Positions 23,040 to 31,996 of a stretch of DNA of 64,000 nt are shown one piece after another. Under the pieces are notes generated by a model that worked only from the letters and a program-made list of their open reading frames with translations, was not told where the DNA came from and did no database searches. Source of the DNA: Nitrospirota bacterium. Lineage in GTDB: Bacteria > Nitrospirota > Leptospirillia > Leptospirillales > Leptospirillaceae. How positions within the stretch are numbered: the stretch's first letter is position 1; each line of letters opens with the position of its first letter. The translations under genes and the position numbers were made by a program. The stretch covers positions 39,061-103,060 of the forward strand of contig JAMCWM010000003.1 in NCBI GenBank assembly GCA_023481175.1, read 5' to 3'.

Positions 23040-24044
23040 ATGACGGAAAAATCCGAACTGCCTGTTATCGATGTGGGACTCGACGACGGATACGCCGCCG
23101 TCAAGGTCGCCTGGTACGGAGAGGACGGAACGATCCGGACCTTGTCTGTTCCGTCCCGTGCCCGCCAGGGATCATACGGCATCGGTTCATTCGACAGCGA
23201 CGGGACGCTCGGAGGATATGAAACTGATGGACTTCGTTTCACGGTCGATCCGGGCGTGGTCGGCGACACCACGCGTTTTTCGGATTACAACCTGTCTCCT
23301 TTGGCGCGGATCCTCGCCCACCACGCATTGATTTCGGCCGGATTTTCGGGATCGTCTGTCCGGATCGTGTCCGGGCTTCCTCTCAACCGGTATTTCAGAG
23401 ACGAAAAGAAGAACACGGACCTGACAGCCCGAAAAATCGAGAGTTTTGGCAAACCGGTCAAACGGCTGGATGGAGGCACTCCTCCCCGGATCGTTTTTCA
23501 CGAGGTCTTCGCTCAGGGACTTGCCGCGGTGGTGGACTGGCTTTCCGATGGCAGAACGATCAGATCCCAGGACGGACCCGTCGGAGTTGTCGACATCGGC
23601 GGTCAGACCACCGACATCTCCGTGATTCTTCCCCCTCGCCGGGTCGACCACGAGCACATGGCGACCCGGGATACGGGGGCGCTGGATGTCCGGGCTCTTC
23701 TCAAACGGCGAATTCTGCTTTCAAACGATGTCGACGAAATCTCCGACCGGACGCTTGACAGCGCTCTCGAAAACGGTCGGATCCGACTATACGGAAAGGA
23801 TGTCTCCGTTGAGAAAGAGAGGGAGGACGCGGTCAGGGAGATCGAGTTCCGGCTTTTAAACCAGATCCGGTCCGTGTTCGGAGACATGCTCCCGAGCCTC
23901 GATGCCATCCTGTTCGTCGGCGGTGGAAGCCTCTTGTTCCCGAGGCTTGCGAAGTCCTTTCCGAACGCAGTGATTCCGGACCATCCCGAGTTCGCAAATG
24001 CCCGGGGAATGTTGAAGGCCTTGTCTCTGTCAGGAGAAAGATGA
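23040..24044 (+). CDS. parM: ParM/StbA-like plasmid segregation actin
   Basis: A 334-residue actin-fold ATPase behind GAAAGGAAGGATCTC. Phosphate-1 motif DVGLDDGYAAVKVAW at residues 11-25, phosphate-2 VVDIGGQTTDISVI near 182-195, and adenosine-binding ILFVGGGSLLFPRLA near 290-305. Such proteins polymerise and push plasmid copies apart with a small DNA-binding adaptor. The next overlapping gene fits the adaptor. A partition pair implies that the element spends time as a plasmid or as a replicating excised form, even though a tRNA attachment half-site exists at 62529. Confidence 0.82.
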   Translation: MTEKSELPVIDVGLDDGYAAVKVAWYGEDGTIRTLSVPSRARQGSYGIGSFDSDGTLGGYETDGLRFTVDPGVVGDTTRFSDYNLSPLARILAHHALISAGFSGSSVRIVSGLPLNRYFRDEKKNTDLTARKIESFGKPVKRLDGGTPPRIVFHEVFAQGLAAVVDWLSDGRTIRSQDGPVGVVDIGGQTTDISVILPPRRVDHEHMATRDTGALDVRALLKRRILLSNDVDEISDRTLDSALENGRIRLYGKDVSVEKEREDAVREIEFRLLNQIRSVFGDMLPSLDAILFVGGGSLLFPRLAKSFPNAVIPDHPEFANARGMLKALSLSGER

Positions 24045-24511
24045 TGGCGACGCCTCGGACGCCCACCGGGATGCCGAAAAGAATTCGGATCAAACTGGTG
24101 TGTTATACGGGGATCGATCCCATCCGCCGGTTTTTGGAATTCTATTGGATGCTCAGAAAGACGCTCCGCCCGGAATATCTTCGACGATGCCTGATCGCAG
24201 GAACAAGATTTGGCTCCTCCACCGAGTCTGTTCTTTCAGAACCGGGTTCTTCTGGAACGGTCCGAACGATTCTGATTGAGATTCTGGACGATGATCCGGA
24301 CCTCAAGGTTTTTCTGGAGAAGCACAATTCTATGGGAGCGAAAGATCTCCGGAGCCTATGGGTGAGGGAGACAGTGCTATCCGGGCACGAGATTCTGTCC
24401 AGGACCGTCCCGGAAAGGATCGAAAAAAAGGGACGAGCGGAGGGGGCGGAAGCAAGAAATGTCCCCGAAAAAATCCAATCGGAAGACATTTTTGGAGGAC
24501 TGTTCAATTGA
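24041..24511 (+). CDS. ParR/StbB-like partition adaptor
   Basis: A 156-residue protein overlapping the parM stop by 4 bases (ATGA). Size, position and a helical N-terminal region with basic residues (RIRIKLVCYTGIDPIRRFLEFYWML) suit a ParR/StbB DNA-binding adaptor; the C-terminal end is acidic (EKIQSEDIFGGLFN), as in ParR proteins whose tail contacts the ParM filament. Sequence similarity in this family is low, so the call is based mainly on context. The TTG of the next gene overlaps its stop. Confidence 0.6.
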   Translation: MMATPRTPTGMPKRIRIKLVCYTGIDPIRRFLEFYWMLRKTLRPEYLRRCLIAGTRFGSSTESVLSEPGSSGTVRTILIEILDDDPDLKVFLEKHNSMGAKDLRSLWVRETVLSGHEILSRTVPERIEKKGRAEGAEARNVPEKIQSEDIFGGLFN

Positions 24512-24933
24512 AACGATCAAGATGGGTTGCCGGCATGACGGCATTCGTTCTCGTTCTGTCAATTGCGACTCCGTCTGGAGCCTACTTCTGCGGGGACCCC
24601 CTGGCGGACAACTGCTCGGTTCCGAAGGAGGCCCCGACTCCCGGAAAACGGGAATCTCCCGTGAACGTCAATCCCCATCCGACGGAAACGTTCGTCCTGA
24701 TACCCGGAAAGTCCTTCAAGGAGAATCTCGATGCCTGGGGAAAGGCCTCCGGATGGACGGTCCTCTGGCATTCGGAATACAACTTTCCGGTCAAGGCCCG
24801 CTTTACGGCCGGGAGAAGCTTTCTCGGAGCGGTCCGCCGGAGCGTCCGGATCTTCAACGCCGGATCCGGAGGATGGCTCAAGGCGCGGGCCTATCTCTCG
24901 AACCATGTGCTGACGATCGAGGACGGCCGATGA
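24508..24933 (+). CDS. TcpQ/PilL C-terminal-domain periplasmic protein
   Basis: A 141-residue exported protein; TTG start 8 bases after GGAGGA. Signal peptide about 25 residues (MTAFVLVLSIATPSGA). Residues 60-140 have the TcpQ pattern: GKSFKENLDAWGKASGWTVLWHSEYNFPVKA, then FLGAVRRSVRIFN and ARAYLSNHVLTIED, an STN-like fold found in PilL and toxin-coregulated pilus protein Q. It helps assemble the pilus secretin in the periplasm. First gene of the thin-pilus cluster, coupled to the partition genes. Confidence 0.78.
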   Translation: MKRSRWVAGMTAFVLVLSIATPSGAYFCGDPLADNCSVPKEAPTPGKRESPVNVNPHPTETFVLIPGKSFKENLDAWGKASGWTVLWHSEYNFPVKARFTAGRSFLGAVRRSVRIFNAGSGGWLKARAYLSNHVLTIEDGR

Positions 24934-24964
24934 AACGATGATCGTTAAAGATCAAGGAGGAGCC

Positions 24965-25270
24965 ATGTTGGGAAACTGGAGCAAGGATCGACCCCTGAAG
25001 GTCGATCCTGAAAAACATCCGAATATCCAGGTGAAGATCGAAATGAGGGAAATCTGCATCACCCGGACAGAAGTAAAAAGGGGAATCCTCGGGGAGCAGT
25101 TTCGTTACTGTCTCACCTTTCAGAGACGCCTGACTCCGGAATTCCTTTCCCTGGCAGAGCTTGACGCGTGGCTGATAAAAAACGGCCCTTCCATACGCCA
25201 GAACATCGAAACTCTACAAAACGTCGAGGCGAGGGATCCTGATGTAGCGGGTCCGGAGGACGGCCAATGA
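24965..25270 (+). CDS. Hypothetical protein in pilus operon
   Basis: A 101-residue soluble protein, ATG 24965 behind AAGGAGGAGCC. No signal peptide, membrane helix or recognised domain. Beta-rich middle (VKIEMREICITRTEVKRG) and a helical end. It overlaps the next gene by 4 bases (ATGA). The operon position suggests a pilus accessory role but the function is unknown. Confidence 0.5.
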   Translation: MLGNWSKDRPLKVDPEKHPNIQVKIEMREICITRTEVKRGILGEQFRYCLTFQRRLTPEFLSLAELDAWLIKNGPSIRQNIETLQNVEARDPDVAGPEDGQ

Positions 25271-25917
25271 AAAAGATCGCCCTCGTCGCGGGACTCATCG
25301 GCCTTCTTCTTTCCGGCTGCATGACCGGGACGAATCCGGACCTTTCGGATGAGGTCCCTCAAACCTTCGAATCCCTTCCGTATGAAACCGGCGGGATGGT
25401 GTGCCGGACGCCCGTCCCGGTTCCGGACATCGCTGTCGTGTCCCATACGGTCCGGATCCTGTCGGGGCCAGGTGGCCGGGTTCAGGTGGTTCCCATCTCC
25501 GCCGGGATGGCCTTCGGTGTCTGGACGTCTCCTGTCCGGGCCCGGGCGGTCCGGAACTATTTCAGGGATCTCTCCCGGAAAAGTCTTGTCCATGTTCGTG
25601 TCACTTTGTCCCGGGTTGACAGGCTCGCTCCTTATCTTTCCCGGACGTTTACGGTCCGGACCCGGCATGCGTTCCTGGTGGCCCGATGGAGCGAAGGGGA
25701 CAGGATCCTGGCGATCTCCGGGTTTTTCATGAGGACCGGTCCGCATCTCGTGCCTGTCCTTTCGCTTGAGGAACGCTCCAGGGGCTGGTTCGCCTGTCGT
25801 ACGGAAACGCCGGAATCTTCCGGCGAAAGAATCTCTTTCGGTGAAAAACGGGCGACCGTCCGGTCCGGCACCGAAACCTTGACAATGACCTGGGAGGAAA
25901 ACGATGCGAAGCGGTGA
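25267..25917 (+). CDS. Lipoprotein of the pilus operon
   Basis: A 216-residue lipoprotein: KKIALVAGLIGLLLSGC gives a lipobox with Cys 18. The mature part is beta-rich and Arg-rich (FTVRTRHAFLVARWSEGDRI). No family recognised. It sits directly before the secretin gene, overlapping it by 14 bases, a place where pilotin-like or outer-membrane accessory lipoproteins are common; that role is inferred only from context. Confidence 0.55.
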   Translation: MKKIALVAGLIGLLLSGCMTGTNPDLSDEVPQTFESLPYETGGMVCRTPVPVPDIAVVSHTVRILSGPGGRVQVVPISAGMAFGVWTSPVRARAVRNYFRDLSRKSLVHVRVTLSRVDRLAPYLSRTFTVRTRHAFLVARWSEGDRILAISGFFMRTGPHLVPVLSLEERSRGWFACRTETPESSGERISFGEKRATVRSGTETLTMTWEENDAKR

Positions 25918-27739
25918 TAAATCGGGAATTTTGGGGGCGGTCGCGGGTCTGGCGGTCTTTTTGCTCATGACGGGGTGCGCGTTCGACAAACATGTGGACG
26001 TCTCCACAACGAAGGATCTCGACAAGGGATTCAAGACCTTCAGGGATGCCAAGCCCAAGCTTCCGGAGGATTTCGAGGTCAGCGATTCGGCGTGGTTCGC
26101 GAATGCCTCCGACCGGGTCAGACGGGAGCGGCCAGAACACATCCGTCTTCATATCCGGCCGAAGCATCTCCCGGCGGTTTTCAAAAAGCGCATTCTCCTG
26201 GTTTCCCAGGCGCCGATCGGCATTGCCGATATCGCCAGCGAGATCACGACCTCGACGGGGCTTCTCGTGACGGTGACAACCCCGCGGAAAATGGGGATCT
26301 CGGGTCAGGCATCCGGGGTGTCCGGCCTTCCGATGGGAATGCCCATGACGGGGATGGGCGGCGGCGCGGCAGGGACGGGACAGCCTGGATCGGCCCCTCG
26401 TCCTCCGCAGCCTTCGGGATCGTCTTCCGGAGAGACGTTCCTGAAAAAGAAGATCCGGGTGGACTGGGACGGATCCCTCGAAGGTCTCCTCGACTATGCG
26501 GCCAGCCGGTTCGGCCTTTTCTGGACCTACCGGAACCACGTGGTCTCTTTTGGACGCACCACCACGAAGATCTTCCGGATCAACGCCGCTCCCGTCATGA
26601 ACATCGTGTCGAATTCCATCTCGGATTCTGGCATGACGGGACTTTCCAGCATCCTCATGAACCAGGGTGCGGCCGGTGGCTTGGGCGGGGGCGCCGGCAT
26701 GATGGGAGGCCTGGGCGGTGGCCTCGGCGGCGGCTTGGGCGGCGGTGCCGGCATGATGGGAGGGGGGGCCGGGATCGGGGGCGCCGGGATGATGGGAGGC
26801 CTCGGGGGCGGCATGGGCGGGAGCGGCCAGAACGTCTCCTCCTTTTCCCTCTCCACGGTCTGGAGCGAAATTTCGCAAAGCCTCAAATCGATCCTCGGCG
26901 GGCGGGGGAATTATTCCATCGCCCAGTCGGCGGGGACTATTACGGTCACCACGACCCCCCGGATCATGGGAGAGATCGCCCGGTACGTGCACGATCTGAA
27001 TAACTCCCTCTCCCGGCATGTCTGGCTCAAGGTGGAAGTGTTAGACGTCAACCTCACGGACCAGAACGCCAACAGTTTCAACCTCTCGGCCGCTCTGAAA
27101 GGCCTCGCCCGGAGCGGATCCATTCTGACGACAGGGCAACCGGGGGTCTTTTCGCTCGCGGGAGCCTCTCCCGTCACCACGACGACCATGACGCTCCCGA
27201 ACTCCTCGACAAATGCGGTCATTCATGCGCTCTCGGCCTTGGGAAAGACGTCGGTGGCGACCCGCTCCTTCGTCACGACCTTGAACGACCAGGCCGTTCC
27301 CGTCCAGAACGTCCAGAACATCGGATACCTGATGGAAAACCTGGCCGGCATCGCGGGGATCGGGCAGAGCACCTTCACCCAGAACATCCCGGGATCCGTA
27401 ACCGTCGGATTCACCATGACGCTCGTTCCCCATCTTCTGGACAACAAGGAAATGCTCCTCGGGGTCTCGATCGACGACACCAATTTGAACCAGATGCAGA
27501 CCCTGACCTCCGGAGGGGGATCGATCCAGCTCCCGAACACCTCGCAGAGATCGTTCATGCAGTGGGTCAAGCTGACTTCCGGCCAGACGGCCGTGATCGG
27601 GGGCTACGAGCAGACCCGCCGGGTCTTCCAGCAGAACGGAACCGGGACACCGTCGAATTTCTATCTTGGCGGTGGTCAGAACTCCCAGATCGTCCGGGAC
27701 GCGATCGTCATCCTGGTCACGCCCGTCGTGGGAGGGTAA
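25904..27739 (+). CDS. pilN: PilN-type lipoprotein secretin (BfpB family)
   Basis: A 611-residue outer-membrane pore for the thin pilus. Lipoprotein signal LAVFLLMTGC (Cys near 25). The N-terminal region (DLDKGFKTFRDAKPKLP) and the STN-like segment LYITSPLGIADIASEI-type (here LVSQAPIGIADIASEITTS) are followed by a Gly/Met-rich insert at about residues 245-310, then the secretin core from 330 (VTTTPRIMGEIARYVHDLNNSL) to the end, including VTVGFTMTLVPHLL and MQWVKLTSGQTAVIGGYEQ. The insert, built of GGLGGG and GAGMMGG units, is unusual for a secretin. Followed 3 bases later by pilO. Confidence 0.88.
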   Translation: MRSGDKSGILGAVAGLAVFLLMTGCAFDKHVDVSTTKDLDKGFKTFRDAKPKLPEDFEVSDSAWFANASDRVRRERPEHIRLHIRPKHLPAVFKKRILLVSQAPIGIADIASEITTSTGLLVTVTTPRKMGISGQASGVSGLPMGMPMTGMGGGAAGTGQPGSAPRPPQPSGSSSGETFLKKKIRVDWDGSLEGLLDYAASRFGLFWTYRNHVVSFGRTTTKIFRINAAPVMNIVSNSISDSGMTGLSSILMNQGAAGGLGGGAGMMGGLGGGLGGGLGGGAGMMGGGAGIGGAGMMGGLGGGMGGSGQNVSSFSLSTVWSEISQSLKSILGGRGNYSIAQSAGTITVTTTPRIMGEIARYVHDLNNSLSRHVWLKVEVLDVNLTDQNANSFNLSAALKGLARSGSILTTGQPGVFSLAGASPVTTTTMTLPNSSTNAVIHALSALGKTSVATRSFVTTLNDQAVPVQNVQNIGYLMENLAGIAGIGQSTFTQNIPGSVTVGFTMTLVPHLLDNKEMLLGVSIDDTNLNQMQTLTSGGGSIQLPNTSQRSFMQWVKLTSGQTAVIGGYEQTRRVFQQNGTGTPSNFYLGGGQNSQIVRDAIVILVTPVVGG

Positions 27740-27742
27740 GCC

Positions 27743-29134
27743 TTGGCGCGGATCGTCCGGATCGGAAAGAAAAGGTACGCCGTGGGACTGTCCTGGGGGC
27801 CCCTGTCTCCCGACAGGCCGCTCAGGCCCCAGGCGATCGAGAAAGCCCGCCAGAGCCAGAACGGTCTTTATGCGATCTTCGGCGACATCGAGCCGATGGT
27901 CGGTCACTGCGACCAGGGCGGGGGCGTCAAGGCGGGAGTTTTTGTCCTGGCGCCGCTGGTGGCCGAAATCTGGCCGGCGAACACCCTTCTCGTGGTGTCT
28001 ATCGAGGGAACCATGGTGGGATTCCAGATCCTGAACGGCCTCGTCTACGACGACGTCTGCGGGACGCCCGACGAAATCCGGCCCTGGTTCGAGGGCATCG
28101 CCCCCGAACACAAATGGGATCACGTCTCCTCCCCCTGGGGCGCGGGCGAGGTCAGCGGCTCCGCGTTCTTTGACTCCATCCGGACGAGCGGGGTGAAGCC
28201 TCCGCGACTCCGTTCGGTCGGAGAGGGACGGGCGTCGGCGATCAAGGTCGCCGTTCTGGTCCTTCTGGTCCTTTTAGGCTTTCTCGCCGTTTCGAAGGTC
28301 GTCCGGGACCGCCGGGAGATGGCCGCCCGACTGGCGCTTCTTTCCCGGCATGTGATCGTTCGCGTGACGCCGCCGGCCCGGATCGTTCCTCTCGGGCCTT
28401 TTGTCGCGGAGTGTCGGGAGGCGATCGACCGGATCCCCTCCGAAGCGGCCGGCTGGACGGTCCGAAGCCTTGTCTGCGGCAAGGACAGGATCCGGATCCT
28501 CTGGAAGCGGTCCCCCGGCTCCGGAACGATCCGGGATCTCGAAAGGAGTCTCGGCACCCGGGTCCGGCTCGCCGGAAAAAATGCGGCCCGGAGCGCGATT
28601 CCCCTTCTCGTTCCGGAATACTCCACGCCCGTCGAAAAACTCCCGGCTCTTGTGGAGGCAAGGAAAGACCTCGCCTCGGTTCTGGAATACTACAACCTCG
28701 ATTACCAGACGGCGGGCGAATCGTTTCTTCCGGGGCTTCCCGGAGGGGGAGGGGACGGATTTTCGGTCGCTCTTCCCGATCTTCCGGAAGGGGGGCTTCT
28801 GTCCGCCCTGTCCCATGTTTCCGGACTGTCCGTCCGGTCGCTCGAATGGGCCGGTAAATCGCAGTGGATCTTGAAAGGAGAATTGAAACATGCGCCGATC
28901 ATTCTGGTTCATCGCCGCCCTGGGAGCGGGGCTTCTGGCCTGGAAGGCCCCGGCCCGGGCGGAAAACCTTCTGGACCTCCGGTCCGCCCAGCAGCCCCCC
29001 GTCCTGTCGGGGACAGTCGACAAGGCCCCCTTTCCGGGCGTCCTTCCCACGGGCCCGGAACCCGTCCGGGGGCCGACGGAAAATCGGAACCCGGGGGGGC
29101 CGTCCTCCCTCCCCTCCGGCTCCCTTCCCGATGA
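27743..29134 (+). CDS. pilO: PilO-like inner-membrane pilus protein with long overlap into pilP
   Basis: TTG start behind GGGAGGGTAAGCC. The N-terminal 160 residues form the cytoplasmic domain of PilO (RYAVGLSWGPLSP; Cys and Trp-rich middle), a membrane helix lies at about 170-190 (IKVAVLVLLVLLGFLAVSKVV), and the rest is periplasmic. The expected end is near residue 380 (WILKGEL), just before pilP, but the frame remains open 81 codons further, overlapping pilP by 245 bases with a Pro/Gly/Arg-rich tail that reads like translated pilP sequence in a second frame. A stop occurs in the adjacent frame at 28884, so a small indel may have removed the normal end. Confidence 0.7.
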   Translation: MARIVRIGKKRYAVGLSWGPLSPDRPLRPQAIEKARQSQNGLYAIFGDIEPMVGHCDQGGGVKAGVFVLAPLVAEIWPANTLLVVSIEGTMVGFQILNGLVYDDVCGTPDEIRPWFEGIAPEHKWDHVSSPWGAGEVSGSAFFDSIRTSGVKPPRLRSVGEGRASAIKVAVLVLLVLLGFLAVSKVVRDRREMAARLALLSRHVIVRVTPPARIVPLGPFVAECREAIDRIPSEAAGWTVRSLVCGKDRIRILWKRSPGSGTIRDLERSLGTRVRLAGKNAARSAIPLLVPEYSTPVEKLPALVEARKDLASVLEYYNLDYQTAGESFLPGLPGGGGDGFSVALPDLPEGGLLSALSHVSGLSVRSLEWAGKSQWILKGELKHAPIILVHRRPGSGASGLEGPGPGGKPSGPPVRPAAPRPVGDSRQGPLSGRPSHGPGTRPGADGKSEPGGAVLPPLRLPSR

Positions 29135-29561
29135 AGGATCCGGGAGGCCGTCCATGGGCTCCCTGTTCGAGCTCAACCGGCAGGAGACGCTCCTCAAAAA
29201 GGAGATCGCGATCAAAAGGCTGAAAAAGCAGCTCTCGGGGCGGAGACCGAAAAAAATCATCGACACGGGGACACAAGGATCTCCCGTGACGCTTCTTGCG
29301 GCGGGAATCGCCGGGAAGCGCTATGCCGTTCTTTCTTTCCCGGACGGAAGAAAGATCCGGGTCCGGGAAGGCGAAAACCTTCCGGACGGCACCCGCGTTC
29401 TCCGGATCGACGGCTCCGGAGTCTCGGTCAGAAAACGCGGATCGGTCGTGACCTATCCCTACGGGGAAGACCGGAGAAGGAAGCTGTCGGGAGAATACCC
29501 CCGGTTTCCCGGATTTCAGCCTCCGCCCCCTCCGCAGGGGCCGTCCGGAGGTCGTCCGTGA
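28890..29561 (+). CDS. pilP: PilP-like periplasmic pilus protein
   Basis: A 223-residue exported protein, ATG behind AAAGGAGAATT. Signal peptide FWFIAALGAGLLAWKAPARA; a helical segment FELNRQETLLKKEIAIKRLKK near 90-110; C-terminal HR-like beta domain (YAVLSFPDGRKIRVREGENLPDGTRVLRID) as in PilP of IncI thin pili. It bridges the inner-membrane PilO and the secretin. The end overlaps the start of pilQ by 4 bases. Confidence 0.78.
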   Translation: MRRSFWFIAALGAGLLAWKAPARAENLLDLRSAQQPPVLSGTVDKAPFPGVLPTGPEPVRGPTENRNPGGPSSLPSGSLPDEGSGRPSMGSLFELNRQETLLKKEIAIKRLKKQLSGRRPKKIIDTGTQGSPVTLLAAGIAGKRYAVLSFPDGRKIRVREGENLPDGTRVLRIDGSGVSVRKRGSVVTYPYGEDRRRKLSGEYPRFPGFQPPPPPQGPSGGRP

Positions 29562-31996
29562 AGTTTCTCGAAATGGCGTCGGGCGAACGGATCGGGGTGG
29601 TTTCCGGGCCGGACGGGGATCTTCCGGCTCCCGGCCCGATTTCGGATTGTCTCGTGGGACTCGAAGACGGACGCCTCGTCGTTCTGGACAGTGTTCGCGG
29701 AAACAAGGACGTCGACTCCTATGTGGAACTGTTTTCGGAATATCTGGAAACGTCGGGGCGGGGGGGGTGCAAGAAGATCGTCTGGATTCCGGAACCCCTC
29801 TTTCGCGAATTTCTGACGAAGCTCCGGGAACCGGCCCTGTCTCTTCCCCCGCAGCTTTTCGGGAGCGGGACGGACGCCCCCGAGCCGGAACAGGCTCCCG
29901 GGGACGCTCCTGCTGTGGAGGTTTATCCGGAGACGGGGGCGATCACCATTCCTGACTCTCTTTCAGAAAAGATGGTCGTCATGGAGGACGGCCAGATCGC
30001 GGCGACGGATGACCTCAAGGGTCATCCGGAGTTCGACGCCTTTGTCCGGAAAACGTCCCTGCGCATGGACGCCTGCGGAAAAATCGGGCAGATGCGGGTC
30101 TCCCACGTTTCGGAAAGGACGCTCCGGGATCTTCTCGCCCGGAGGCGCCTCGATCGCCCGGACGAGGATTACCGGGTGATCCTGGCCGATCTTGGCCTCG
30201 AATCGCTCAAGCGATCGCCGGGCAGGTCGGAAGCGTCCCTTCCCGCGGAAAAAGGCGCTCCGGCGGAAACCCGGAAACCTCCCGGAGAAATATGGGCCGA
30301 GGCGACTCCCTCCCATCCTTCCTCCCCGGAAGCTCCCGTCTCCGGATCTGTGGAAAAAGGGACGGGAAGGGAGCTTTCCGAAGAGAAAAAAGAGCTCGGT
30401 GCGGCCGGCGGGCAGGAATGCCTCTCGACGCCTTCCGGGGGAACGATCCCGGACTTCCGGGCTCCGGACGATATCGCCACCATGGTGCTTCTCTTTCTCG
30501 ACGGCCGGTTCTATGCGTCCCGGGAACACAAGGCGAACCAGCACGTCAACTATTACTGCCGGCATTTCGTTCCGGACCTGTGGCCCAAGATTTTCGGGGA
30601 CAAACCCGTCCCGAAGCCGCAGTATGTCCCGTACGAAACGCTCCGGAAAATCCGCCTGGAGTCTCTTCCCGAAGAGTCCGTTTCCGCCGGATACAAGGCG
30701 GAAGGGGACGAGGCCCGGAAAATCATGGAGATTCTCCGGGAAGCCGTCTCCCAAAAAGCCTCCGACATCCACCTCCGGGTCGAACGGGACCGGACCCGGG
30801 TCCTGTTCCGTCTCCACGGCTGGCTCAAACCCGTCCAGACCCTGACGCACGACGAGGGAGAACGTCTCGCCCGGATCGTCTACAACACGATGCTCGATTC
30901 CGCCGGGCGGGACAACATGTTCTCCGACAAGAAACCCCAGGACGGGCAGTTTCGCCAGAGCTACCTTCCCCCGCCCCTGGTCAACATCCGGGAAGCCCAC
31001 GTTCCAACGGGAGGAACGGGCCTCGGAACCCTCACGATGGTCCTCCGTCTCCAGTACGGCTCAGGGTTGTCCGCTGCCTCGGCCCAGGACATCGAGATTC
31101 TCGGCTACAGGGCGGACCACCTGTCCCAGCTCCGGTTTCTGATGGGACTGTCCAGCGGGATCATCATATTTTCCGGCCCCATGGGCTCCGGAAAAACCAC
31201 CTCCATCGCGGCGATGCTTTATCTCGTGCAGAAGACGAATCCGCTGGAGGAGGGCCTGGGCAAGCATATCCTGACGCTTGAGGATCCTGTGGAGTACGAG
31301 ATCTCCGGCGCCTCCCAGGTCGACGTTCCGGGGGGACGGTTCATGGAATATACCGGGCGCACCATGCGGCTCGACGCGGACATCCTGGGGATCGGGGAGA
31401 TCCGGGAAGAGGATATCGCCCGGGCCGCGATCGCAGACGCGATGAGCGGACATGTGGTCTACACGACCATCCATTCGAAGGACGTGCTCACCATTTTCCG
31501 GCGTCTGGACGGACTTTCCGTCCGCCGGGACCTCCTGACCGATCCTTCTCTTTTTCGCGGGATGGTGAGCCAGCGGCTCGTTCCCTTCCTTTGCCCGGAT
31601 TGCAAGCTTTCGTGGAAAGAGGCCGAAAAAGGCGGAATTCTGCGGCCCGATCTTTCAAGACGCCTCGAAGACGTGTCTGCGGGTCCGGAGGAAGTCTTTT
31701 TTCAACGCCGCGGCGGATGCGGCGCCTGCAAAAATCAGGGAATTTCCGGCCGGACGGTCGTTGCGGAAATCCTCATCCCCGACCAGGAGATTTTGGACGC
31801 AGTCGTCGGCGGCCGCATGATGGAAGCCCGGCGCTATTACTCGGAAAAGCTCGAAGGGCGGACGATGATGGAGCATGCGATCGAGAAAATCCGGGCAGGG
31901 ATCGTGGACCCGCTCCATGTCGAGAACAGGCTGGAATGGATCCACAAGGGAACGCTCGACAGTCAGACGATCCGGAAGATCATCGGAGGCTTTTGA
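29558..31996 (+). CDS. pilQ: PilQ-type pilus assembly ATPase with long N-terminal extension
   Basis: An 812-residue GspE/PilB-superfamily ATPase (in IncI nomenclature PilQ). The catalytic core occupies the last 430 residues: ASDIHLRVERDRTRVLFRLHG near 405, Walker A SGPMGSGKTTSIA near 538, Asp box TLEDPVEYEI near 570, Walker B DILGIGEIREEDIARAA near 610, and a zinc module CPDC ... CGAC (near 678 and 726). The first 380 residues are an extension not seen in R64 PilQ; it holds two similar repeats starting MASGERIGVV and TGAITIPDSLS, and at 203-218 the peptide EDYRVILADLGLESLK shared with the ribbon-helix-helix protein at 6227. Drives pilus extension. Confidence 0.88.
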   Translation: MKFLEMASGERIGVVSGPDGDLPAPGPISDCLVGLEDGRLVVLDSVRGNKDVDSYVELFSEYLETSGRGGCKKIVWIPEPLFREFLTKLREPALSLPPQLFGSGTDAPEPEQAPGDAPAVEVYPETGAITIPDSLSEKMVVMEDGQIAATDDLKGHPEFDAFVRKTSLRMDACGKIGQMRVSHVSERTLRDLLARRRLDRPDEDYRVILADLGLESLKRSPGRSEASLPAEKGAPAETRKPPGEIWAEATPSHPSSPEAPVSGSVEKGTGRELSEEKKELGAAGGQECLSTPSGGTIPDFRAPDDIATMVLLFLDGRFYASREHKANQHVNYYCRHFVPDLWPKIFGDKPVPKPQYVPYETLRKIRLESLPEESVSAGYKAEGDEARKIMEILREAVSQKASDIHLRVERDRTRVLFRLHGWLKPVQTLTHDEGERLARIVYNTMLDSAGRDNMFSDKKPQDGQFRQSYLPPPLVNIREAHVPTGGTGLGTLTMVLRLQYGSGLSAASAQDIEILGYRADHLSQLRFLMGLSSGIIIFSGPMGSGKTTSIAAMLYLVQKTNPLEEGLGKHILTLEDPVEYEISGASQVDVPGGRFMEYTGRTMRLDADILGIGEIREEDIARAAIADAMSGHVVYTTIHSKDVLTIFRRLDGLSVRRDLLTDPSLFRGMVSQRLVPFLCPDCKLSWKEAEKGGILRPDLSRRLEDVSAGPEEVFFQRRGGCGACKNQGISGRTVVAEILIPDQEILDAVVGGRMMEARRYYSEKLEGRTMMEHAIEKIRAGIVDPLHVENRLEWIHKGTLDSQTIRKIIGGF

